Source: Puniceibacterium sp. IMCC21224 (GTDB lineage Bacteria > Pseudomonadota > Alphaproteobacteria > Rhodobacterales > Rhodobacteraceae). From it: a stretch of DNA of 64,000 nt. Made by a program: the position numbers and the translations under genes. This document shows, piece after piece, positions 33,629 to 41,704 of this stretch. Location: NCBI RefSeq assembly GCF_001038505.1, contig NZ_LDPY01000007.1, positions 28,583 to 92,582 of the forward strand, written 5' to 3'. The first letter of the stretch is position 1. Every line of letters starts with the position of its first letter. The notes under the pieces were generated by a model, which did not search any database, had not been told where the DNA came from, and saw nothing but the letters and a program-made list of their open reading frames with translations.

Positions 33629-34225
33629 GGTGTGATCCTTTCCGTTGATCGTCGTTGGACGGATCGTGGAAAAGACCGGGGGCATGAGAGCGGGCTGCAC
33701 CCGGCACGGGGCGGAATGAAATGGAGCACGCCGGGGGCGGGTTTGTTGTGAGCGATGCCCCCGCAGCGCTCAAGGCGCCAGCCGTCCAGAAACTTGCCCC
33801 CGGCGTTGCTGACCGCTCGACCCCGGGCTAGCGATCTCTGAGGCCAACAGGTCGACGGAAAGGCGCGCGGCGGTGACACGGGCGCGAGACGTTGCTCCCC
33901 GGACGCATGACGTTGATCTGGGGTTTCCTCGCCTGCGGCCAAAGATGTGTTTGCCAACCCAGCGGCTTCGCCAAGACGACCCTGGCGCGGGTCGCCCGAC
34001 TGAGAGGAGGATTGCGCTTGCCTCGCTCAGCTGGCTCCCAGTTCTCCCTGCTGACATTCGGTTTCGCCTCGGGTTCGCGCGATCCACGCTGTCACCGAAC
34101 AGGGCGATCGGAGCCGCATCTGCGACCTATCCAGTCTGACTGCCCGACTCTATGTCCGCGTCCGAAATATGCGGCATTCTTCGGACACGGGTTTCGGACC
34201 CGAACTGCTGCCATTCCTCAGAACG
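33629..34225. other. Region without supported gene
   Basis: Several open frames exist on both strands, but none has a ribosome binding site, known domain or convincing composition. The stretch is G+C-rich up to about 34130. Around 34155-34200 there are repeated TCCG/CGGA segments (GTCCGCGTCCGAAAT and TTCGGACACGGGTTTCGGAC) of unknown meaning. I see nothing else. Confidence 0.4.
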
Positions 34226-34257
34226 AGGAAAGGCCAGACCGCCGGAGCGGTCTGGCC
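34226..34257 (-). terminator. Rho-independent terminator of DUF736 gene copy 1
   Basis: A perfect 11-base stem (GGCCAGACCGC and complement) with a four-base loop is followed on the minus strand by TTTCC. It starts seven bases after the stop of the gene at 34264-34602. Confidence 0.8.
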
Positions 34258-34263
34258 CTTGGC

Positions 34264-34602
34264 TTAGGCTGCGTCTTTGGGACCCCAGGGGATCACGGCC
34301 TGCAAGGACAGATCGTCCTGGTTCGCGGCCTTGCCGAGGTTGGCGTTGAAGCCGTGATCGCGGATAGTCAGCGTGTAGTAGTCGGCGCCGGTCTCCTTGT
34401 TCTGCTTCTTCCAGATGCCGCCGCACTCGACAAGCTTGCCGCGCGGTGAGCGGCCGAGGACGCGGTGCGTGGGGGCCATCGGGTTCGAGCTCGCGACGGG
34501 TTCGACCGTGATGTCGAGGTCGAAGGTCAGGGTCGAGATGGAGCCGACGCCCTTGGCGGTTTCGATGTCGGCGCTCGTGAATTTGATGCAGTTCGTGGTC
34601 AT
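34264..34602 (-). CDS. DUF736 family protein, copy 1
   Basis: A 112-residue protein starting MTTNCIKFTSADIETAKGVG at the ATG at 34602, preceded by AAGGAGAAGAG. It is recognisable as DUF736, a small beta-rich family common on alphaproteobacterial plasmids and integrative elements near conjugation genes; function is unknown. Features are WKKQNKETGADYYTLTIRDH and the C-terminal VIPWGPKDAA. A near-identical copy lies at 49328-49666, with only a handful of residue changes. An upstream frame extension to 34653 has no ribosome binding site. Confidence 0.88.
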   Translation of the reverse strand: MTTNCIKFTSADIETAKGVGSISTLTFDLDITVEPVASSNPMAPTHRVLGRSPRGKLVECGGIWKKQNKETGADYYTLTIRDHGFNANLGKAANQDDLSLQAVIPWGPKDAA

Positions 34603-34864
34603 TGCTCTTCTCCTTGTTTGCGTTGCAATGATGGTCACCTTGCAGCTGGCCAAGGTCCGGCCACACCGAAGGCGAAGCGTGAGCGGAGAGGGGCAGGCGG
34701 CGGTCTTTTTGATCCGCGAGGAATGGCCCGCAGGGTCAGGGGAAAAAGATCGGCGACAACCTTTGTGGACGGGCCGACAGCTGCGACCAGCATGTCATGC
34801 AACTCAGACGCCCGGAGAAGTGCGGTGGCCTCGTAGGAAAATGAGTGAACAGCCGAGGGAGATG
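34264..34864. repeat. Segmental duplication, copy 1 (DUF736 gene plus upstream region)
   Basis: About 600 bases, covering the DUF736 gene and about 260 bases upstream, match 49328-49926 in the same orientation with scattered substitutions and small indels. Similarity ends on the upstream side at AGCCGAGGGAGATG (34851-34864). The copies now have different terminators. Confidence 0.85.
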
Positions 34865-35501
34865 CCGGGGGCGGTGACTTTTCTGTCCTCTTGCCCCGAT
34901 CCCCACCCGGACGAGTCGGAACTTTGCCTGACCCTGCGTCAAGTGCTGCGACGGCTGGTTTCCATGGCAACGCGATGTGTGTTGTCTGGAAGAGCAGCAG
35001 GGATACCGTCGAAGCCTCGACACCCTGCTCGGCTCACCCGGATTTCGAACGGACCCTCTACGACAGCCCGATAACCTGCGATTTGCGCATCACGACTATC
35101 ACCGGCCTTATGCCAGCTGCGGCCAATGCGATTCTGCGGTCGTCGAACATCGTTTACGGCCAATGATGCCGCGGCAGAACAGCATATCCAGCAAGGCGAG
35201 GAACAACACCGGCCGAGACGCGAGGTACAAGAACACAGATGTAGCGCGCGCCCCAGCGACCGAAACCGAAACGGCCGAGATGAAGCGTTGCCACGACCAT
35301 GCGACGGCTGGTCGGGCTGGCTCCGGAGGAGACTGCGCGGCCAGCGGCACGTCGCAGGGAGAGGCGGCGTTTCAGCTCGGGGAGGGCGGCTGCGTGCAAC
35401 CGACCGAGTAGGGCGCGGTCCTGGCCAAAGGGCAGGAGGGGCCAAAGTTCCCCTTGAATGCTTCAGCTTAAAAATCAAAAGTTACTTCAACGGCAGGGCC
35501 A
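34603..35501. other. Upstream region of DUF736 copy 1 and gene-poor stretch
   Basis: The first 260 bases belong to the duplicated segment and contain CGCGAGGAATGGCCCGC at 34715-34731, also found upstream of the DUF2493 gene (54355-54371). From about 34865 to 35501 I see no supported gene; overlapping frames are Arg/Ser/Pro-rich shadows typical of high-G+C noncoding DNA or gene remnants. Confidence 0.5.
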
Positions 35502-36104
35502 TTGAGACAGACGGAACACACTTTGATTGAGCTGAAAATCGAACTTGTTGACATTAAACCACCGATCTGGCGCCGAATCCTCGTGCCGAATGACATCAAC
35601 TTGGACATCCTGCATTCCGTTCTCCAGGGCGCTATGCCTTGGCAAGACTATCATTTGCATGAATTCGAGATTGCCGAAGACAGGTTCGAGGCCCGCGACG
35701 AAAGTGACGACAGCTGGGACCCAAACGATGGCCGGAAGGACGAAAAGAGGTTTACTCTTGGAGAGCTGGTCAAGAAAGGCAGCCAGTTCACATACACTTA
35801 TGATTTCGGCGATGGTTGGCGACATCTCGTCACTGTCGAGAAGGTTAACAAACCAACCGGAAGACCAGATCTGGACTTTCCCGCCTGTGTTGCCGGAGAG
35901 CGCGCGTGCCCGCCAGAGGACTGTGGAGGGCCCTACTCTTACGAAGAGTTTCTCGACGCGCTGACCGACAAACGCCACCCGGAACATCGTGATACAAAGA
36001 AATGGGCGGGCGCGTTCGAACCGGAAGCGTTCAGCGTGCAGCAAGCCAATGCTGCCGTCGGTGCGATGTTTGTATGGGCAAAAGAACGCCGCGATCGAAA
36101 GTGA
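35502..36104 (+). CDS. Plasmid pRiA4b ORF-3-like protein
   Basis: A 200-residue protein starting at TTG 35502 with GGCAGGG upstream. It matches the pRiA4b ORF-3 family: LIELKIELVDIKPPIWRRIL, HSVLQGAMPWQDYHLHEFEI, FTYTYDFGDGWRHLVTVEKV, CPPEDCGGPYSYEEFL and a C-terminal DTKKWAGAFEPEAF. The family is widespread on plasmids and in IS1096-type elements as a passenger; biochemical function is not established. It stands alone between gene-poor DNA and the convergent ImmA gene. Confidence 0.88.
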   Translation: MRQTEHTLIELKIELVDIKPPIWRRILVPNDINLDILHSVLQGAMPWQDYHLHEFEIAEDRFEARDESDDSWDPNDGRKDEKRFTLGELVKKGSQFTYTYDFGDGWRHLVTVEKVNKPTGRPDLDFPACVAGERACPPEDCGGPYSYEEFLDALTDKRHPEHRDTKKWAGAFEPEAFSVQQANAAVGAMFVWAKERRDRK

Positions 36105-36201
36105 AACCTGACGCTGGTTTGGGGAAGCTGTACGCGCGGGGCTACCTTCTTCCAGCGTGAAATACATAACGAGAACCTGGAAGTTGGTGAGTAATGCTAC
36201 G

Positions 36202-37089
36202 CTAGCGACCTCGAGCGAACTTGGGGGTCCAGCTCTCAATCAATGAGGCTTCTTCTTCGTAGGCCTCGTCATCAGGGTCGTCGGCAAGTTCTTCGCTGGA
36301 AAGGACGGTAAGGGTGAAGCCGTAAGCGCCGAGACCGATGACTTCTTCATCCAACGCAAGCCGTCGCCCGCAAGAGAACCATTCAGCAAGACTGGTTTGT
36401 CCACAAATCGAGCGTGCGGACCGGATGTTTTGCGTATCAGCATTGAACCGCAGGGTATGGGTTCGTGGCAGCGGAGTACCCTTTTTGAGGAATGTGAGCT
36501 TGTCGAGCTTTTTGAAGCTTTCAGACAAGAACGCATATGCGACCTTGTCGCCGGAACTGACGACGACCGCCATCGGATAGTCGCAACATTCTGCAGCTCT
36601 GATGGCAGAGGCTGTAAGGGAGCACTCTGCCAAGTGAGCCAGCGCAACGATTCCGTCCAGACCGACACGGTTTCCCCCGATCACCTCGCCAACCAGCTTG
36701 GAGGGCATTAGCAACCCAGACGCAAAATGATCCGCCTCTAGCTCTATCGAGCTGGTCCCTTGTGAAAACCCGGCCCTGGACATGTGGATCGGAGCAGTCT
36801 TCAGAATTTCCTCGGGATGCCCCTCAAGAAAATAGTGGCCAAGTTCGTGAGCCACGGTGAACCTGCGAAACCCTTCGCTCTTGATATCGGTCGCATAGAA
36901 GATGCCAACGCTCTCTTCATGGAAGATGATCCCGCCGCTCACGCCAACCCGGCCGGGATCCTTTGGCTCAACAAAGATGTCTTCGGTCTCCGCAATCGCA
37001 AACGGATCAACGGGGAAGGCATCGTAGCCTTTTTCTTTTGCTTTGAGTTCACCTTGGCGTCGCGCCATATGAATTCGGAATTTGCTCAA
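36202..37089 (-). CDS. ImmA/IrrE-family metallo-endopeptidase
   Basis: A 295-residue protein with the zinc protease motif FTVAHELGHYFLEGHPEEIL (His81, Glu82, His85), followed by the Glu-containing helix SIELEADHFASGLLMPSKLV. ImmA/IrrE proteases cleave a partner XRE repressor to relieve repression, as in ICEBs1. The partner is the adjacent upstream gene, which overlaps by four bases. The C-terminal 130 residues are of unknown role and could be a sensor. The pair is divergent from the CBASS operon. Confidence 0.9.
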   Translation of the reverse strand: MSKFRIHMARRQGELKAKEKGYDAFPVDPFAIAETEDIFVEPKDPGRVGVSGGIIFHEESVGIFYATDIKSEGFRRFTVAHELGHYFLEGHPEEILKTAPIHMSRAGFSQGTSSIELEADHFASGLLMPSKLVGEVIGGNRVGLDGIVALAHLAECSLTASAIRAAECCDYPMAVVVSSGDKVAYAFLSESFKKLDKLTFLKKGTPLPRTHTLRFNADTQNIRSARSICGQTSLAEWFSCGRRLALDEEVIGLGAYGFTLTVLSSEELADDPDDEAYEEEASLIESWTPKFARGR

Positions 37090-37421
37090 CGACCTGACTT
37101 TCTTTGGTTCATGAGGTCGATCATCATTTGGATGTGTTCTCGGTCGTCATCCGATAAATTTTCTTCACCGCGAAAAGCCGTTGTTGCCCCGGCCATATCA
37201 CTGGTCCTGCCGAGCAAGTAGTCTGATGTAACGCTTAATGCTTTGGCGAGGGTCCGAATGTTCGCAAAGGAAGGCTTGCGCCGTTCCTTCTCGAAATGGC
37301 CGATCGCTGATGGCTGTAACCCTGTTTTCGCCGCAAGCTCCGTTTGGTTGATCCCTCGCGCCTCTCTAGCTAGCCGCAACCTGTCACCGAACCCGCCGTT
37401 GGAATCCGTAGAATTTGACAT
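37086..37421 (-). CDS. XRE-family repressor paired with ImmA
   Basis: A 111-residue regulator with an N-terminal Cro/C1 helix-turn-helix (FGDRLRLAREARGINQTELA, AKTGLQPSAIGHFEKERRKP) and a short C-terminal helical region with acidic residues (ENLSDDDREHIQMMIDLMNQ). It is the expected substrate of the downstream ImmA protease. It is divergent from the CBASS operon across a 145-base region with repeated TAGGA motifs, so it may repress CBASS expression until the protease is triggered. That regulatory link is inferred. Confidence 0.9.
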   Translation of the reverse strand: MSNSTDSNGGFGDRLRLAREARGINQTELAAKTGLQPSAIGHFEKERRKPSFANIRTLAKALSVTSDYLLGRTSDMAGATTAFRGEENLSDDDREHIQMMIDLMNQRKSGR

Positions 37422-37566
37422 GACGCTCCCGCGTGTGTTACTATGACGATATCGTAGGACTCACGCCGCTTGCTCGCGGCTTCTTTTTTGACTTTCTATC
37501 CTACGAAAGCGTCAAAAACTGTAGGACGGATCGGGGAATCCGTCAAGCCTGAGGGGGCAGAAGAAC
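37422..37566. promoter_or_regulatory. Divergent control region of XRE-ImmA and CBASS
   Basis: It contains a 10-base palindrome ACGATATCGT at 37446-37455 and three related elements: CGTAGGAC at 37453, the inverted ATCCTACG at 37498-37505 and TGTAGGAC near 37520. Repeats of this kind suggest binding of the XRE protein. GAGGGGG upstream of 37567 is the CD-NTase ribosome binding site. Confidence 0.5.
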
Positions 37567-38928
37567 ATGAATATCAGGACGAACCTCGAAGATTTTGCCC
37601 GCAGCCTGGAGATCGATCCCGTCGAAGCTGCGCTGATGGACGTTGCGCGCGCCATTCAGATCACTCGTTCCATGCACGATGAAGCCGACAGGCATTTTCG
37701 TGGACTCGCACAGCATGTCGACCGCCCTGGTAGCCCTCTCGAGGACTTAGTGCTTGAGGTCTATCCATCCGGCAGCTTTGCAATTCACGCGGCAACTCGG
37801 TCACGCCTTAAGACCGACCAGCACGACGTTGACGCCGTACTCGAGATCGCGATCCCTCCTCGTACCGACCCCGCATGGGTGCTTGAGCAATTGTACAAAG
37901 CGATCAAAGGCGAAAAAGGCAGCAAGTATTACGACTATCTGATTGAGAAAAACAGCCGCTGTATCACGGTTACCTACCCGGACGGCGTCACGGTCGATCT
38001 GATGCCAGTCGTTCGCATCGATGGGACCCCCGAACGCGTGGCGACCTTGTTTCACTACAAGCCCGAGACGGACGAGCGGTACCACAAGGAGATCAATCCG
38101 AAGGGGTTTGCCGATCACTTCAATGCTCACGTCGAGATCAGCGAGACGTTTCAGAAGCGCTTCGACGCGCGTCGTTACCTCGTCGATGGCGAAACCTACA
38201 CCGAACTGGCCACGCGGCTGTCAAATGAGACGTCTGGTCTGGCGTTGCAAAAGGCAGATACCCAACCGATGCCGGTGCATGTCCCGCTCGACCAGAAATC
38301 GCCTCGCGTGGTTGCCCTGCAACTGATCAAGAGGTTCCGCGACAAACGGTATCGCAAGCATGACGATCACCGTGGCAAACGCAAACCGCCGGCCGTCATT
38401 ATCGCAGCGATTGCAATCGATGCCAGCCCTGCAACCGATAGCCTGGTCGATGAAGTGATTGCGATTGCCAAGCGTATGCGCTGGCAGATCCGCAATGCTG
38501 AACAGAACCTGCGGCTGCTTGAAGTTCGCAATCCGGCACATTATCCGGACCTCTTTACCGATCGGTGGCCGGCTCAAAGGAGCGATCAGCAGCTTTGGGC
38601 GGCGGACTTGCTCACCCTCATCGAACGCCTCGAAAACCTAAAGCGGGTTGGCTTCGATCCGGCAGTAATCCAATCGACGTTTGACGATCTGTTCGGCGAA
38701 AAGGCCGGTGAGACCGCTCTGCAGGCCTATCATCGCGCACAGACTGTCCAGCTCGAACATGGTGCGCTCGGCATGACACCGAGCGGGCATTTGAAACCTG
38801 CGGCGCCAGTTTCGTCCCTGGCTGCTCCAGCTCTGGGTGCTGGGATCGCATCCGCACCAGGCCTCGTGAGGCCTGCACGCGCGAATACGAACATGGGGGG
38901 CACTGTACCTGATGATAACTGTTGGTGA
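37567..38928 (+). CDS. CBASS CD-NTase (cGAS-like nucleotidyltransferase)
   Basis: A 453-residue nucleotidyltransferase predicted to make a cyclic oligonucleotide upon phage infection. The active-site signature is EVYPSGSFAIHAAT (Gly69-Ser70), QHDVDAVLEI (Asp87, Asp89) and the third acid in GVTVDLMPVVR (Asp144). The following OAS-like helical domain includes VPLDQKSPRVVALQLIKRFR. The C-terminal tail is Pro/Ala/Gly-rich and ends GGTVPDDNCW, a flexible tail that could be the target of the adjacent E2-like protein. It starts with a good ribosome binding site and overlaps the E2 gene by 17 bases. The nucleotide product cannot be predicted here. Confidence 0.9.
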   Translation: MNIRTNLEDFARSLEIDPVEAALMDVARAIQITRSMHDEADRHFRGLAQHVDRPGSPLEDLVLEVYPSGSFAIHAATRSRLKTDQHDVDAVLEIAIPPRTDPAWVLEQLYKAIKGEKGSKYYDYLIEKNSRCITVTYPDGVTVDLMPVVRIDGTPERVATLFHYKPETDERYHKEINPKGFADHFNAHVEISETFQKRFDARRYLVDGETYTELATRLSNETSGLALQKADTQPMPVHVPLDQKSPRVVALQLIKRFRDKRYRKHDDHRGKRKPPAVIIAAIAIDASPATDSLVDEVIAIAKRMRWQIRNAEQNLRLLEVRNPAHYPDLFTDRWPAQRSDQQLWAADLLTLIERLENLKRVGFDPAVIQSTFDDLFGEKAGETALQAYHRAQTVQLEHGALGMTPSGHLKPAAPVSSLAAPALGAGIASAPGLVRPARANTNMGGTVPDDNCW

Positions 38929-39481
38929 TCAGATTGCGGACACGGCCGATGTCTATCCCGAATGGTCATGCGACCGGCTGAGCCAGCGAACATGTGTCTG
39001 GGAGGGGCATCTGCAGCCGCACAGAACGACATACCGGCTGCGGGTAGAGTATACGGAACCCCTATTGCTCGAAGGCAGATCAAACCTGTACCTGCAGCCA
39101 CTGGTTGAGGTTCTTGAACCGACATTGCAAAGGCGTTTCGGCAACGAAGAAGGGTCCCTACCGCATGTTTACGTGTCACATCCGAGAACAGAGCGTACGG
39201 GGCCATTCCTCTGCCTCTTCGACGACGGAGCGGATCAATGGTCGCCAGATGACCTGATCAGCAATACGACCATTCCCTGGGCGTCCAACTGGCTGAGCTG
39301 CTACGAAAGCTGGCTCGCTTCGGGAAAATGGTTTGGGACCGGCAAACACATCAGAAGTCAGTCAGGCGGGCGATCCAGGTTGGCGGTACTTATGGAGAGA
39401 TTTTATGGCACAACCTCAATCCCGCCGCTCGCAGGGCACCATCTTTCACCGTCGAGATCAACTCGAATGGCCCGCAGATGA
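38912..39481 (+). CDS. CBASS E2-like ubiquitin-conjugating protein (E2-only, type II short)
   Basis: A 189-residue protein. The pattern GPFLCLFDDGADQWSPDDLI with the candidate catalytic Cys101, followed by NTTIPWASNWLSCYESWLAS and GKWFGTGKH, matches the E2 domain found at the N-terminus of Cap2. There is no E1 or JAB domain and no separate gene for either, so the operon is the E2-only form of type II CBASS. In such systems the E2 is reported to process and conjugate the C-terminus of the cyclase to prime it. The last 25 residues overlap the phospholipase gene by 77 bases in another frame; the true end may be earlier. Confidence 0.78.
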   Translation: MITVGDQIADTADVYPEWSCDRLSQRTCVWEGHLQPHRTTYRLRVEYTEPLLLEGRSNLYLQPLVEVLEPTLQRRFGNEEGSLPHVYVSHPRTERTGPFLCLFDDGADQWSPDDLISNTTIPWASNWLSCYESWLASGKWFGTGKHIRSQSGGRSRLAVLMERFYGTTSIPPLAGHHLSPSRSTRMARR

Positions 39482-40472
39482 TCTTCGCATACTGTCCATT
39501 GATGGCGGCGGCATAAAAGGCATTCTGCCTGCGGCGGTGCTGGCGGAATGCGAGCGTCGTTTCTTGAAGGGCGGTTCGGCAGCCAGCTACTTCGACATGA
39601 TCGCCGGCACTTCAACCGGAGGAATAATCGCGCTCGGCATGGCAGCAGGAATGCGCGCCGAGGAGGTTCTGGAAATCTATATGCGCCACGGGTCGGAAAT
39701 ATTTCCCCGGCCCTGGTCTCCGCCAACTCGAATTGGTCGCGCGCTGCGATCTGCTTACCAGTTCGCCAGCGATCTTGCCGTCTATCGATACAACCGCGAA
39801 CCCTTGGAGCGAGCGCTTCTAGACCGCTTTGGCAACAGGAAACTGGGCTCGGTCAATGTGCGTTTGAACATTCCCGCTTTCGATGGGTTCAACGAGGTCA
39901 ACGTCCTCAAGACCCCGCACCACCCTGACTTTCGCCTCGACTGGCAGGAAGAACTGGTCACGGTGGCATTGGCGACATCCGCTGCACCGACGTTCTTCTC
40001 GACCTACCGAAACGGCACCCGGCACTTTGCCGATGGCGGTGTTTGGGCGAACAACCCCGTCATGGTGGCGCTGGTGGATGCCATGAGCTGTTTCAACGTC
40101 GACAGGCACAAAATCGAAATCCTGAGCCTTGGTTGTGGCGATCAAGACCTTCGTATGACTGATGGTCAAATCAAGCGCGGCGGCATGTTCCACTGGAGAA
40201 CTATCATCGAAAGCGCGATGCACCTACAAAGTCAGAACGCCCTCGGTCAGGCAGGGCTGTTGATCGGGCGAGACCGCATGCTTCGTCTGACATCCGCTCC
40301 AACGCTCGAACCGATTGCGCTTGATGACTTCGCGCGGGCAAGTGCCGAACTGCCACAGCAGGCGAAGCGGCTTGTCGAGGAAAACGCCGAACGACTTGAG
40401 GCATTCTTCGATATGCCTCGGCTTGCTGCTGCGTTTTACCATGGACCGAGTAACGTAAAAGGTGCGACTTAG
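39405..40472 (+). CDS. capV: CBASS effector, patatin-like phospholipase (CapV type)
   Basis: A 355-residue patatin-family lipase expected to degrade the inner membrane when bound by the cyclic nucleotide, killing the infected cell. The catalytic elements are the oxyanion hole SIDGGGIKG (Gly34-Gly36), the nucleophile Ser70 in MIAGTSTGG and the dyad Asp210 in FADGGVWANNP. I chose the ATG at 39405 with GGAGAG upstream; a longer frame to 39333 has no ribosome binding site and no homology. It is the last gene of the CBASS operon. Confidence 0.9.
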   Translation: MAQPQSRRSQGTIFHRRDQLEWPADDLRILSIDGGGIKGILPAAVLAECERRFLKGGSAASYFDMIAGTSTGGIIALGMAAGMRAEEVLEIYMRHGSEIFPRPWSPPTRIGRALRSAYQFASDLAVYRYNREPLERALLDRFGNRKLGSVNVRLNIPAFDGFNEVNVLKTPHHPDFRLDWQEELVTVALATSAAPTFFSTYRNGTRHFADGGVWANNPVMVALVDAMSCFNVDRHKIEILSLGCGDQDLRMTDGQIKRGGMFHWRTIIESAMHLQSQNALGQAGLLIGRDRMLRLTSAPTLEPIALDDFARASAELPQQAKRLVEENAERLEAFFDMPRLAAAFYHGPSNVKGAT

Positions 40473-40535
40473 AGTTGGGCCACATTCGCCGATAGTATCG
40501 GATGACTCTACTATGAGTAGCCATCGGCCTTTTCC

Positions 40536-41111
40536 TCACAGGAAAGACTGATACTCATCCATGAATGTTGCAACCTGCAAAAGGCCCTGTGCTTCTGACT
40601 TGTGAATCAGCGACGCAACATCGAGCGCCGGATTCCTGAAACGCTCGCGCATGCGGCGCAGGGCCAGAATGGCCTCCGAGGGATCCAACTCGATTGTGTC
40701 GGCGATGAAGTCGTCGGCGGAAATCGCCCGGATGGCGTGCGGGTCCAGGGCCTCGGACGGGAAATCGGCTAGATTGTCCGTCACTATTACGGACGCTGAC
40801 GTTGCGATGGCGGCGGCGAGGACATGATTGTCGTCAGGGTCTGGCAGGGCGAGTTTCTCTTCGAAAATTTCATAGCCCGTCACCAAAGCTTCTGGGAAGG
40901 CGGCTTCTATGGCCGCCCTCTGACGCACACCGTCGGTCTCGCCCTTCGTGATCTGAAAGATGGCTTTCTGAGTCTCGTCCAGAATGCGACTGCTCCACCG
41001 GGGCCGGAACAGTCCGGCCTCGGCAAGGCTGAGCAGCATATTTCTACGAAGCGCGCCGCCTATGACGCATGCATCGAGGAGAGCCGTGAACCGATCTGCG
41101 TATCGGCTCAT
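40536..41111 (-). CDS. PIN-domain toxin
   Basis: A 191-residue PIN ribonuclease. Acidic residues of the active site lie in FTALLDACVIGG (Asp13), RWSSRILDETQKAI (Glu46), LALPDPDDNHVLAAAIATSA and VIVTDNLADFP, as in PIN toxins of the VapC superfamily. It would cleave RNA when free of antitoxin. It overlaps the upstream antitoxin gene by four bases and is convergent with the CBASS effector gene, 63 bases away. It is longer than classic VapC (about 135 residues), with an extra C-terminal helical part. Confidence 0.87.
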   Translation of the reverse strand: MSRYADRFTALLDACVIGGALRRNMLLSLAEAGLFRPRWSSRILDETQKAIFQITKGETDGVRQRAAIEAAFPEALVTGYEIFEEKLALPDPDDNHVLAAAIATSASVIVTDNLADFPSEALDPHAIRAISADDFIADTIELDPSEAILALRRMRERFRNPALDVASLIHKSEAQGLLQVATFMDEYQSFL

Positions 41112-41572
41112 ATAAGGCCGTCCTCGGCATCCATCACCGCAAGATCGCCCAACGCGTCTGATCTGGCAGCGTCACGCTTTTCTTTGTAAGCAAACAGATC
41201 ATTCGCGCGGACGCGGCGATGCCGTCCTGTCTTCGTGAACGGAATTTCTTTCTCCTCAAGAAGCTTCACCAGGAATGGACGCGACACGTTGAGCAAGTCT
41301 GCTGCCTGCTGTGTCGTCAGCTCGGCCTCTACCGGGATCATCCGAAACCCGCGACCGCTCGATACGAGGCGCAGCACCTCGAGAAGAGATGCTGTGAGGG
41401 CCGGTGCAAGGGTTACGGTTTGGACTTCGCCGCTTTCAAGGGCAAGCGACAGCGTAGTGGGCTCGCCTTCCTTGATCTGGGAAGCGACAATTGTTCTGAG
41501 TTGTTCAGCGTTCTTGATCTCCACCTCATCGGGCAAGCGATCAAAAAACGCCTCTTTTCTGAGGGCGTTCAT
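41108..41572 (-). CDS. Excisionase-type helix-turn-helix antitoxin for the PIN toxin
   Basis: A 154-residue protein with a C-terminal MerR/excisionase-like DNA-binding domain (ELTTQQAADLLNVSRPFLVK, LLEEKEIPFTKTGRHRRVRA) and a helical N-terminus that probably neutralises the toxin. It overlaps the toxin start by four bases. A palindrome at 41641-41653 and further TTCGAA motifs lie upstream and may be its operator. Antitoxins of this type are typical partners of the longer PIN toxins. Confidence 0.85.
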   Translation of the reverse strand: MNALRKEAFFDRLPDEVEIKNAEQLRTIVASQIKEGEPTTLSLALESGEVQTVTLAPALTASLLEVLRLVSSGRGFRMIPVEAELTTQQAADLLNVSRPFLVKLLEEKEIPFTKTGRHRRVRANDLFAYKEKRDAARSDALGDLAVMDAEDGLI

Positions 41573-41640
41573 CTTGTCTCTCCAGTTCTCACGACTTGAG
41601 TTAGATATAGGATAGCTTCCATTCGAAACAATCGCAATAC

Positions 41641-41653
41641 TCGAAATATTCGA
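41641..41653. promoter_or_regulatory. Operator candidate of the PIN toxin-antitoxin operon
   Basis: The perfect palindrome TCGAA-ATA-TTCGA lies 68 bases upstream of the antitoxin start, with another TTCGAA at about 41623. Toxin-antitoxin operons normally autoregulate through such repeats. Confidence 0.5.
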
Positions 41654-41704
41654 AATTCACTAACGCCATGTGAACGAGCCGCACGACCGATCGCCGCTAG
41701 GCCA

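Noticed and set aside
33892-34449. 185-codon plus-strand frame overlapping DUF736 copy 1
   Set aside because: Its 3' half is antisense to DUF736 and the rest has no ribosome binding site or domain; the second DUF736 copy shows the same shadow.
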